From the NCBI RefSeq assembly GCF_003034985.1, contig NZ_PZKG01000033.1, forward strand, positions 1 through 36,744: 36,744 bases of DNA. The letters are read 5' to 3'. The position numbers were made by a program, and so were the translations under genes. Shown here one piece after another: positions 24,240-31,153 of this stretch. The stretch comes from Cereibacter changlensis JA139. GTDB lineage: Bacteria > Pseudomonadota > Alphaproteobacteria > Rhodobacterales > Rhodobacteraceae. Under the pieces are notes generated by a model. It saw nothing but the letters and a program-made list of their open reading frames with translations, had not been told where the DNA came from and searched no databases. Each line of letters begins with the position of its first letter. Position 1 is the first letter of the stretch.

Positions 24240-25109
24240 ATGATGACGCTGCGCAGGACCTTGCGCGGGCTGCTGCCCGTGAACCTTGCTATGGCCGTAA
24301 GCCTTGCTCTGGTCGGAATGGCCGAGGCCGGACCGACGCTGGAGCGAGGGGAATATCTGGTGCGCGGCCCGGCGGGCTGCGGCAACTGCCACACGCCGCT
24401 GGGGCCGGACGGCCCGGTGATGGATCAGGAGCTGTCGGGCCGGCTGGTGATCGAACTGCCCGAGTTCACCGCGGTCGCGCCCAACATCACCCCGGCGAGC
24501 CGCATCGCCGAATGGAGCGACGCCGAGCTTGCCCGCGCGATCCGCGAGGGCATCCGCCCGGACGGCACGGTGATCGGCCCGCCGATGCCGTTCTCCGTCT
24601 ATCGCGGCCTCTCCGACGACGATCTCGGCTCCGTGGTCCTGTTCCTGCGGACCCTGGAGCCGGTGGCGAACGAGACGCCGCCCTCGAACTACCGCATCCC
24701 GCTGCCGCCGGCCTACGGCCCGCCGGTCGAAAGCGTCACCGCGCCGCCGCGCGGCGTCAGTGTCGAATACGGCGCCTATCTCGCCGGTCCGATCGCGCAT
24801 TGCATCGAATGCCACACGCCCCTCGGCCCCCAAGGCTTCAAGTACGACACCGACCTGGGTCGCGGCGGCTTCGAGTTTCCGGGGCCCTGGGGCGTCTCGG
24901 TCGCGGCGAACCTGACCAGCCACAAGGACGGGCTGGCCGATTACAGCGACGAGCAGATCGCCGCGATGATCACCAAGGGCGTGCATGCCGATGGCACGCC
25001 GATGCTGCCACCGATGCCCTACGGCTATCTCGCAGGCTTCACCGAGTACGACCTGAAGGCGGTGATCCTCTACTTGCGCAGCCTGCCGCCGCTGCCGGAC
25101 GCGCCCTGA
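24240..25109 (+). CDS. Di-haem c-type cytochrome inside the urease cluster
   Basis: A 289-aa exported protein with an N-terminal signal/anchor (hydrophobic residues about 11-30, MAEAGP at its end) and two c-type haem motifs: CGNCH (residues 47-51) and CIECH (188-192). Likely Met ligands sit in GPPMPFSVY and LPPMPYGYL, which are repeat-like, so the protein is an internal duplication of a cytochrome c domain. Such di-haem proteins often act as electron acceptors of periplasmic dehydrogenases, but no dehydrogenase partner is nearby. GAGGG precedes the ATG at 24240. It is divergent from ureC and convergent with the 25137 ORF. The function here is unknown. Confidence 0.85.
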   Translation: MMTLRRTLRGLLPVNLAMAVSLALVGMAEAGPTLERGEYLVRGPAGCGNCHTPLGPDGPVMDQELSGRLVIELPEFTAVAPNITPASRIAEWSDAELARAIREGIRPDGTVIGPPMPFSVYRGLSDDDLGSVVLFLRTLEPVANETPPSNYRIPLPPAYGPPVESVTAPPRGVSVEYGAYLAGPIAHCIECHTPLGPQGFKYDTDLGRGGFEFPGPWGVSVAANLTSHKDGLADYSDEQIAAMITKGVHADGTPMLPPMPYGYLAGFTEYDLKAVILYLRSLPPLPDAP

Positions 25110-25136
25110 GGTCGGAGGGGGGACGGCGCGCATTGC

Positions 25137-25448
25137 TCAGACCTGCTTCGCGGCGCGGGTGAGCCGCGCCGCATTGGCCCGGGTCTTGCGGCGGATCGGG
25201 CGCAGCGCGGCCATCGCCACCTGATCCGCCTGCTTGCCCTGCAGCGCGGCGAGGGTGGCGGCCTGCGCCGATTGCGCGAAGGCCGCGCCCTTCTCGGCCA
25301 GCATACGCCCGTTCTCCGACGGATGCGCGGCAAGCACCCCGGTCATGCCCGGCATCCGCAGCGCGATGACCTGCTGCGCCTCGAACAGCATGAGACCCAT
25401 CTGCATCGACAGGCGCATCATCTCGGCATAGCGGAATAAGGGGGACAT
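25137..25448 (-). CDS. Small helical protein of unknown function in the ure operon
   Basis: A 103-aa Met/Ala-rich, helix-forming protein (MSPLFRYAEMMRLSMQMGLMLFEAQQVIALRM...SENGRMLAEKGAAF). I recall similar Rhodobacterales proteins, often mislabelled 'antifreeze protein', with the pattern EAQxVIxLRMxGMxG and PSENxRM; the function is unknown and phasin-like behaviour is only a guess. It lies 26 nt downstream of ureB in the same direction, so it is co-transcribed with ureDAJB. It has no signal peptide. Confidence 0.7.
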   Translation of the reverse strand: MSPLFRYAEMMRLSMQMGLMLFEAQQVIALRMPGMTGVLAAHPSENGRMLAEKGAAFAQSAQAATLAALQGKQADQVAMAALRPIRRKTRANAARLTRAAKQV

Positions 25449-25474
25449 GGCGGGCTCCGGTGTCTGGGGTGAGG

Positions 25475-25780
25475 TCAGAGCTTGCCCATGACGGCAGCGT
25501 TGAAGCCATAGACATGGCGCGCGCCACCATAGGGCACCAGCCGGACCTCGCGGGTCTGGCCCGGCTCGAAGCGCACCGCGGTGCCCGCCGGAATGTCGAG
25601 CCGCCGCCCCCGCGCCGCCGCCCTGTCGAAGGACAGCCCGGCGTTGGTCTCGGCAAAATGGTAATGCGAGCCCACCTGCACCGGACGGTCGCCGGTGTTG
25701 GAGACGGCAAGCACCAGGGCCTCGGCCCCGGCGTTCAGGGTGATCTCGCCCTCGGCGGGAAACAGCTCTCCGGGGATCAT
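25475..25780 (-). CDS. ureB: Urease beta subunit
   Basis: UreB (101 aa) is the small structural beta subunit of urease. The start [18 protein letters not shown] and the core [40 protein letters not shown] are diagnostic. The length is normal for separate (unfused) bacterial ureB. It follows ureJ by 10 nt, and its stop is 26 nt before the small ORF at 25137-25448. ureA and ureC are placed separately. Confidence 0.97.
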   Translation of the reverse strand: MIPGELFPAEGEITLNAGAEALVLAVSNTGDRPVQVGSHYHFAETNAGLSFDRAAARGRRLDIPAGTAVRFEPGQTREVRLVPYGGARHVYGFNAAVMGKL

Positions 25781-25790
25781 CGCGCTCTCC

Positions 25791-26408
25791 TCAGGACAGG
25801 GCGAGCACGAGGCCCGCCAGCGCCGTGCCGCCGCCGAGAAGCCGCGAGGCCAGAACGTTCAGCCGCGCCAGCCCGAGCCCGGCCAGCAGCCCCGCGCCAT
25901 GCAGCGCAGCGGTGGCCAGCACGAAGCCCCCGGCGTAGAGCATCAGCCCCGAGGCCGGACCTTCCGCGCCATGGGCGTGGCCATGCGCCAGACCGAAGAG
26001 CGCGATCGCCCCGAGGGCAAGCGGCAGCGTCGGGCGCAGCGCCAGCGCCACGGCGGCGCCCAGAAGCACGATGGAGGCGAGGATCATCGGCTCCACCGCC
26101 GGGAAGGGCAGACCCGCGGCGCCCAGCGCGCCGCCGCCCAGCATCGCCAGCACGAAGGCCAACGGCATCGCCCAGAGCGCCCGCCCGCCGGTCGTCGCGG
26201 CCCAGAGCCCGACCGCCAGCATCGCCAGCACATGGTCGAGCCCGCCCAGCGGATGCCCGAGCCCCGAGGCGAAGGGCGAAGCCGCCACATGGCCCGGATG
26301 CGCCAGCGCGGCAGCCGGCAGAAGCAGCACCAGCGCCGCCAGCGGCAGGGCCGACAGGAGCCTCAGCGGGCGGTCATCGGCGGGTTTGGCGAAGGGGGCA
26401 GAACGCAT
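25791..26408 (-). CDS. ureJ: HupE/UreJ-family nickel transporter-like protein
   Basis: A 205-aa membrane protein between ureA and ureB. It has about six hydrophobic segments, a signal-like N-terminal helix ([24 protein letters not shown]) and the HupE/UreJ motif [19 protein letters not shown] second His-rich stretch, [14 protein letters not shown], fits nickel binding. Members are thought to move nickel across the inner membrane for urease or hydrogenase. It lies 9 nt after ureA and 10 nt before ureB. Confidence 0.9.
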   Translation of the reverse strand: MRSAPFAKPADDRPLRLLSALPLAALVLLLPAAALAHPGHVAASPFASGLGHPLGGLDHVLAMLAVGLWAATTGGRALWAMPLAFVLAMLGGGALGAAGLPFPAVEPMILASIVLLGAAVALALRPTLPLALGAIALFGLAHGHAHGAEGPASGLMLYAGGFVLATAALHGAGLLAGLGLARLNVLASRLLGGGTALAGLVLALS

Positions 26409-26417
26409 GGAAACCTC

Positions 26418-26720
26418 TCAGCGGATCGGATGGTGGACGGTGACGAGCTTGGTCCCGTCGGGGAAGGTCGCTTCGACCTGGATGGAATGGATCATCTCGG
26501 GGATGCCCGGCATGCATTGCTCGGCGGTGATGACGAAGGCCCCGGCCTGCATCAGATCGGCGACCGTGCGCCCGTCGCGCGCGCCCTCGACCACGAAATC
26601 CGAGATCAGCGCAATCGCCTCGGGGTGGTTCAGCTTCACCCCCCGCGCCAGCCGCCCGCGCGCCAACATGGCGGCGACGCTGATCAGCAGCTTGTCCTTT
26701 TCCCTCGGTGTCAGGTTCAT
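26418..26720 (-). CDS. ureA: Urease gamma subunit
   Basis: UreA (100 aa) is the smallest structural subunit of urease. The complete family pattern is visible: [20 protein letters not shown], then [31 protein letters not shown], and [18 protein letters not shown] at the end. A GGGAG ribosome-binding site lies just before the start. It is 12 nt downstream of ureD. Confidence 0.98.
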   Translation of the reverse strand: MNLTPREKDKLLISVAAMLARGRLARGVKLNHPEAIALISDFVVEGARDGRTVADLMQAGAFVITAEQCMPGIPEMIHSIQVEATFPDGTKLVTVHHPIR

Positions 26721-26732
26721 CGCAACTCCCTC

Positions 26733-27575
26733 TCAAACCTGCCAGACGCGCGGCAAGGCGGTCCCGCGCAAGGCGCCCAGCACCCGCACCACCTGACGGC
26801 GCAGCGGCCAGCCATCGGGCGCCAGCAGCCGCAGCACCAGTTTCCCGTCGAAGGCCGAGGCCGCGGCCTCCACCCCCGGCTCATCCAACACGGCCCGCGC
26901 CCGGGCCAGCGTATCCTCGGCGCCCTGCCCGATCATCGCCAGCGTGGCGAAGGCCCGCGCCCCGCCCAACACGGCAAAGCCGCCCGCCGCCGCCAGCGCC
27001 GCATCGTCGAAGGCCAACGGATCGAGCAGCACCGGCCGCCCGTCGCGCCGCACCGTCCGTGCATCGCGAAATTTCAGCCGGCTCACGGTCTCGCCCATGG
27101 CGGCGCGGCCCAGCACCACGGACTCGAGCATCAGACAGCCCGCATCGCCAGCCAGCTCGATCTCGGTGTGCCGCTCCAGCGCCGCGCCGTCGTAAAGGAT
27201 CGTCTCCTGCGGCAGCCAATCGAGCCAGCCGCCCGCGCCGACCGAATGGCTGACCCGCACCTCCGCCACGCCCTCGCCCGCCGCATAGGCGCGCTCCGCC
27301 GTCTGGGTCGTCGCCAGCACCCGGCAGCCCGCGCCGACCTCGAGCCGGTAGCTCAGCCGGTCGCCCCCGGTCAGCCCGCCGGAGGTGTTGAGATACACCA
27401 CCTCCGGCACCGCCCCCGCCACCCGCGGCAGGATCGCCTTGGCCGAGCCCGCCTGCGCCAGATCGGCCAGCCGGGTCGCGCCGCGCGACTGGCGCAGCGC
27501 GACGAAGGCGCAGCCGGAACTGCGCTCCATCACGGCGGGCCGTGTCTCGGGACTCAAGGGGGTCACTGCATTCAT
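26733..27575 (-). CDS. ureD: Urease accessory protein UreD
   Basis: UreD (280 aa from the chosen start) is the scaffold that binds apo-urease and the UreF-UreG complex during nickel insertion. Family features are SGCAFVALRQSRGATRLADL, VYLNTSGGLTGGDRLSYRLEVG and ATTQTAERAYAA. I chose ATG 27575 (MNAVTPLSPETRP) by similarity in length; ATGs at 27584 and an extended reading to 27626 are alternatives. It is the first gene of the minus-strand urease operon, divergent from the kinase gene at 27782, so a promoter should lie at about 27580-27780. Confidence 0.95.
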   Translation of the reverse strand: MNAVTPLSPETRPAVMERSSGCAFVALRQSRGATRLADLAQAGSAKAILPRVAGAVPEVVYLNTSGGLTGGDRLSYRLEVGAGCRVLATTQTAERAYAAGEGVAEVRVSHSVGAGGWLDWLPQETILYDGAALERHTEIELAGDAGCLMLESVVLGRAAMGETVSRLKFRDARTVRRDGRPVLLDPLAFDDAALAAAGGFAVLGGARAFATLAMIGQGAEDTLARARAVLDEPGVEAAASAFDGKLVLRLLAPDGWPLRRQVVRVLGALRGTALPRVWQV

Positions 27576-27781
27576 GCCGCGCATCCGATCACCGCCGCCA
27601 CAGAGGGGCAACCGGCTGCCGCGCAACTGCCGCTTTTTGCGCCTCCCGCCGTTCAGCAGGCGACCGATCTTTCAGCACCCCGCCCAATCCGCAGGCATTC
27701 GGGGAACCCGCCGCCCCGCCCTTGGCATCCGGGCACGGATCGTCAATGATCCCGCCAGCCAAATGCCACGAGGAGCCCGCC

Positions 27782-28822
27782 TTGCCCGACCTGTCCCCGC
27801 CGCTCGGCGCGCTTCTGGCCTCCGCCCCGCCCGACCTCTCCGACGCCGAGGCCATGGCCTTGGCCAGGCTGCATTTCGGGCTGGAGGCCGAGCCGAAGCG
27901 GCTGACCTCGGAGCGTGACCTGAACCTGCTGCTGCGCGACGCGAAGGGCGCGGGCTATGTGCTCAAGATCGCCAACCGGGCCGAGCCGCATGCGGTGACC
28001 ACCTTCCAGACCGAGGCGCTGCTGCATCTGGAAAGCACCGCCCCCGATCTCTGCGTGCCGCGGGTGCTGCGCACATTGGACGGCGCGACCGAAGTCACGC
28101 TGGCCAATGGCAGCCTGCTCCGGGTGCTGACTTACCTGGAGGGCACGCCGCTGCATCTCGCGCCGCGCTCCGGTACGCAGCGCCGGGCCATGGGGCGGGT
28201 ACTTGCCGACCTGTCGCGCGCACTGGCCAGCTTCACCCACCCCGCGGCAGAGCAGGACCTGCTCTGGGATATCCGCCATGCCGCCCGGCTGCGGCCGCTG
28301 CTGCCAAGTTGCCCCGACCCGGCCTCGCGCGATCTCTCGCTGCGCTGCCTCGACATCTTCGAGGCCGAGGTGGCGCCGCTGCTGCCAACGCTGCCTTGGC
28401 AGGTGGTGCACAACGATCTCAACCCGCATAACGTGCTGGTCGATCCGCAGAACCCCGATGCGGTGGCCGGAGTGCTCGATTTCGGCGACATGGTGCGGAC
28501 GGCGCGGGTCTGCGATCTGGCGGTCGCCGCCGCCTATCAGATCGACCCCGAGGATGCGCTCGGCTCGCTCACCGCCTTCGTCGCGGGCTATCACGAGGCC
28601 TATCCCCTGCTGCCCGAGGAGGTCGATGTGCTCTTCGACCTCACCGCCACGCGGATGATCACCACCATCGGCATCGCCAGCTCCCGCGCGGCGAGCCATC
28701 CCGAGAACGCCCCCTATATCCTGCGCAACTTCCCCGCAGCCCGTACGGGATTGCAGGCGCTGACCGCCCTGCCCCGCGATGCGGCGCGCCGCGCCCTGCG
28801 CCAGACCTGCGGGATGGAGTGA
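27782..28822 (+). CDS. APH-fold kinase, possibly hydroxylysine kinase-like
   Basis: A 346-aa aminoglycoside-phosphotransferase-fold kinase. The catalytic HNDLNPHN (residues 210-217, Brenner-type loop) and the metal-binding DFGD (233-236) are both present; the ATP-anchoring Lys is likely in GYVLKIANR. I chose the TTG at 27782 because AGGAG lies 7 nt upstream; an in-frame ATG at 27746 is an alternative. It is followed 3 nt later by a class III PLP enzyme. That pairing is known for hydroxylysine kinase and 5-phosphohydroxylysine phospho-lyase (AGPHD1/AGXT2L2 type), so the substrate is probably an amino alcohol or hydroxylated amino acid. The exact substrate is unproven. Confidence 0.8.
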   Translation: MPDLSPPLGALLASAPPDLSDAEAMALARLHFGLEAEPKRLTSERDLNLLLRDAKGAGYVLKIANRAEPHAVTTFQTEALLHLESTAPDLCVPRVLRTLDGATEVTLANGSLLRVLTYLEGTPLHLAPRSGTQRRAMGRVLADLSRALASFTHPAAEQDLLWDIRHAARLRPLLPSCPDPASRDLSLRCLDIFEAEVAPLLPTLPWQVVHNDLNPHNVLVDPQNPDAVAGVLDFGDMVRTARVCDLAVAAAYQIDPEDALGSLTAFVAGYHEAYPLLPEEVDVLFDLTATRMITTIGIASSRAASHPENAPYILRNFPAARTGLQALTALPRDAARRALRQTCGME

Positions 28823-28825
28823 GCC

Positions 28826-30127
28826 ATGAGACCCGACAGCACGATGATCAACGCCTTCGTCCCCGGCGCGGCCAACCTGACCGAGGAAGAGGCGCTTCTG
28901 GTGCGGAAGCGTCAGGCGCTGCTCGGCCCGGCCTACCGGCTGTTCTACGAGCACCCGGTGCTCCTGGTGCGCGGCGAGGGTGTCTGGCTCTACGACGCCG
29001 CCGGTGAGGCCTATCTCGACGTCTACAACAACGTGGCCTCGGTCGGGCACTGCCACCCGCATGTGGTCGAGGCCACGGCGCGGCAGGCGGCGACGCTGGC
29101 GACCCACACCCGCTATCTGCATAACGGGGTGCTCGCCTATGCCGATAAGCTGCTCGCCACCTTCCCGGCAGAGCTCGGCCATGTGATGTTTACCTGCACC
29201 GGCAGCGAGGCTAATGACCTCGCGCTGCGCATGGCCTTCGCCAAGACCGGCGGAACCGGGGTGATCGTGACCGAGACCGCCTATCACGGCGTGACGCTGG
29301 CGGTGTCGCAATTCTCGCCCTCGCTCGGGCCCAGCGTGAACCTCGGCCCGCATGTCCGCACCGTGCCCGCTCCCGATCCGGCGCGCGGCGGCGATGCGGG
29401 CTTCGCCGCGGCTGTCGAGGACGCGATCGAGGATCTGCAGCGTCACGGCATCAAGCCCGCGGTGCTGATCGTCGACACGATCTTCTCCAGCGACGGGGTC
29501 CTCACCGGCACGGGTTTCCTAAAGGGCGCGGTCGAGGCGATCCACCGGGCCGGGGGCCTGTTCATCGCCGACGAGGTCCAGCCCGGTTTCGGCCGCACCG
29601 GCGAGGCGATGTGGGGCTTCCAGCGTCATGGCATCCTGCCCGACATGGTCTCGCTCGGCAAGCCGATGGGCAATGGCTATCCGGTGGCCGGGCTGGTGCT
29701 GCGGCCCGAGGTGGTGGCTGAGTTCGGCGCCAAGGCGCGCTACTTCAACACGTTCGGCGGCAATGCGGTCGCCGCCGCCACCGCCATGGCGGTGCTCGAG
29801 GTGGTGCAGCGCGAGGGGCTGCAGCAGAACGCCCTGATCGTGGGCCGCGCCTTCCACGCGGGGCTGGAGCAACTGGGCCAGCGTCACGGCTGCATCGGCG
29901 CGGTGCGCAGCGCCGGGCTGTTCCTCGGGGTCGAGGTGGTCAGCGACGGCGCAGCCGATGCGGCGAAGGCCGCACGGATCGTCAACGGGCTGCGCGAGGC
30001 GCGAGTGCTGATCTCGGCCACCGGGCCGCGCGCCAATGTGCTGAAGATCCGCCCGCCACTGGTCTTCTCCGAAGAGCATGTCGGGATCTTCCTCGACCGG
30101 CTCGACACGGTGCTGACCGCTCTGTGA
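28826..30127 (+). CDS. Class III PLP enzyme, phospho-lyase-like aminotransferase
   Basis: A 433-aa fold-type I PLP enzyme. The Schiff-base Lys279 is in SLGKPMGNGYP, the PLP-binding Asp249 is in FIADEVQPGFGRTG, and the phosphate region is TGSEANDL (125-132). The sequences DVYNNVASVGHCHPHVVEA, TRYLHN and VDTIFSSDGV recall the ethanolamine-phosphate and phosphohydroxylysine phospho-lyases (AGXT2L1/2 group) more than ordinary 4-aminobutyrate aminotransferases. With the adjacent kinase it would phosphorylate and then eliminate phosphate from a hydroxylated amine. A plain omega-aminotransferase remains possible. Confidence 0.85.
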   Translation: MRPDSTMINAFVPGAANLTEEEALLVRKRQALLGPAYRLFYEHPVLLVRGEGVWLYDAAGEAYLDVYNNVASVGHCHPHVVEATARQAATLATHTRYLHNGVLAYADKLLATFPAELGHVMFTCTGSEANDLALRMAFAKTGGTGVIVTETAYHGVTLAVSQFSPSLGPSVNLGPHVRTVPAPDPARGGDAGFAAAVEDAIEDLQRHGIKPAVLIVDTIFSSDGVLTGTGFLKGAVEAIHRAGGLFIADEVQPGFGRTGEAMWGFQRHGILPDMVSLGKPMGNGYPVAGLVLRPEVVAEFGAKARYFNTFGGNAVAAATAMAVLEVVQREGLQQNALIVGRAFHAGLEQLGQRHGCIGAVRSAGLFLGVEVVSDGAADAAKAARIVNGLREARVLISATGPRANVLKIRPPLVFSEEHVGIFLDRLDTVLTAL

Positions 30128-30423
30128 GGTGATTCCCCGGCCCCGCGGCCGCCGCCGGATCAGGCTGCGGCGGCGGCGCCGCACCCCAGGGGGAAGCGCG
30201 TGTTTTTCCCGGAAATATTCTCGGCGACATGGGTTGACAGCGCCAGCCGGCAGACAGGTCGAAGACCCCAAATCCAGCCATTTCTGCGCCACGCCGCGCG
30301 CCGCCCGGAGCGGGCGCGGGACGGCGAAAACTGCGACAGATTCGACAAAATGTATTTTTTACATAGGCTTGGTGGCCATCCGCCCCTCAAGCCTCAGCCA
30401 ATAAGTCGCACCCGAAACGGCCA

Positions 30424-30441
30424 TGTCAACCGCCGTTTACA
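30424..30441. promoter_or_regulatory. PpsR/CrtJ-type box 1 upstream of pucB
   Basis: TGTCAACCGCCGTTTACA fits TGT-N12-ACA, the target of the redox/light-responsive repressor PpsR (CrtJ). Its end TTTACA (30436-30441) could double as a -35 hexamer, so binding would block polymerase under aerobic or high-light conditions. Confidence 0.8.
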
Positions 30442-30448
30442 TTGCAAA

Positions 30449-30466
30449 TGTCAGTAACTTGTGACA
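30449..30466. promoter_or_regulatory. PpsR/CrtJ-type box 2 upstream of pucB
   Basis: TGTCAGTAACTTGTGACA fits TGT-N12-ACA. It begins 25 bp after box 1, close to two and a half helical turns. Tandem boxes are the usual arrangement for cooperative PpsR repression of puc. Confidence 0.8.
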
Positions 30467-30593
30467 CCTCTACGGGTGAGCCGGACAGGTTGGATGGCGC
30501 CGTAACAAGTGCAGACGATCCGCCCGGTCTCTTCGAAGCCAGCGTGCAGGCCCTACACGCAACGTCGAATTTACCAGTTGGGGAGACGACAAA

Positions 30594-30749
30594 GTGACTG
30601 ACGATCTGAACAAGGTTTGGCCGACCGGGCTGACCGTAGCCGAAGCCGAAGAAGTGCAAAAACAGCTCATCCTCGGCACCCGCGTTTTCGGCGGTATCGC
30701 CCTTCTCGCACACTTCCTGGCAGCTGCTGCCACCCCGTGGCTCGGCTAA
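30594..30749 (+). CDS. pucB: LH2 (B800-850) beta subunit
   Basis: PucB (51 aa, GTG start) is the beta polypeptide of the peripheral antenna LH2 and binds B850, B800 and carotenoid in the inner membrane. The sequence [20 protein letters not shown]...[24 protein letters not shown] is nearly that of R. sphaeroides. The B850-ligand His is in LLAHFLA (residue 40). The residue corresponding to the B800-associated His21 of R. sphaeroides (as I recall it) is Gln here (EEVQKQL). GGGGAG lies 9 nt before the GTG. Its stop is 13 nt before pucA, with the pucA ribosome-binding site overlapping it. Confidence 0.97.
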   Translation: MTDDLNKVWPTGLTVAEAEEVQKQLILGTRVFGGIALLAHFLAAAATPWLG

Positions 30750-30762
30750 GGAGTACCCAGAC

Positions 30763-30942
30763 ATGACCAACGGAAAAATCTGGCTCGTGGTGAAACCGAC
30801 CGTGGGCGTCCCGCTGTTCCTCAGCGCCGTGGCGATCAGCTCCTTCGCCGTGCACTACGCGCTGCTGACCAACACCACCTGGCTGTCGGACTACTATGCC
30901 GGCTCCGCCAAAGTGGTGGCCGCCGCTCCCGTGGCGGGCTGA
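30763..30942 (+). CDS. pucA: LH2 (B800-850) alpha subunit
   Basis: PucA (59 aa) is the LH2 alpha polypeptide. MTNGKIWLVVKPTVGVPLFLSAV is the conserved N-terminal and membrane start; His31 (AVHYALL) is the expected B850 ligand. Tyr44 and Tyr45 (LSDYYAGS), the pair that hydrogen-bonds B850 acetyl groups, are kept, predicting an 850-nm rather than 820-nm form. AAGGAG overlapping the pucB stop is its ribosome-binding site. The Ala/Val-rich C-terminus is family-like. Confidence 0.97.
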   Translation: MTNGKIWLVVKPTVGVPLFLSAVAISSFAVHYALLTNTTWLSDYYAGSAKVVAAAPVAG

Positions 30943-30951
30943 GACGCCGGC

Positions 30952-31030
30952 GGTGAGGGCCCTCGCCGGGCCCTCGCCCCTTCGTCCTTGACCCATTGTG
31001 CAGGCCGGGGCCGATGGTCCCGGCCTGTAC
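30952..31030 (+). other. Tandem hairpins between pucA and pucC
   Basis: Hairpin 1 uses GAGGGCC (30955-30961) with GGCCCTC (30969-30975), extended to about 10 bp with one G-T pair (30952-30978). Hairpin 2 uses CAGGCCGGG (31001-31009) with CCCGGCCTG (31019-31027), extended to about 12 bp (30998-31030). These would protect the pucBA message and reduce pucC, as known for puf and puc operons. Confidence 0.75.
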
Positions 31031-31153
31031 GTGCGAACAGTGGCGCCGCCGCGCCGCCTTGCCGTTCCTCGGGTCGCGTAGCGTGACTGACCCGGCCCCC
31101 GACCGCAGGACATCCGCTGCCCCGCGCAGCTCACGGCAACCCGGGAAATCCAC

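Larger units (their letters stand above)
30128..30593. promoter_or_regulatory. puc upstream regulatory region
   Basis: 466 bp without a gene. It opens with a GC hairpin (30148-30157 with 30168-30177) after the aminotransferase stop, then becomes AT-richer. It contains an inverted repeat ATGTA-N5-TACAT (30350-30364) and two TGT-N12-ACA boxes at 30424-30441 and 30449-30466, given separately. A TTGACA at 30234 has no partner -10. I found no clear FNR or IHF site. Confidence 0.7.

Noticed and set aside
30234-30239. TTGACA as a puc promoter -35
   Set aside because: No -10-like hexamer at a suitable distance, and it lies about 190 bp upstream of the PpsR-type boxes.
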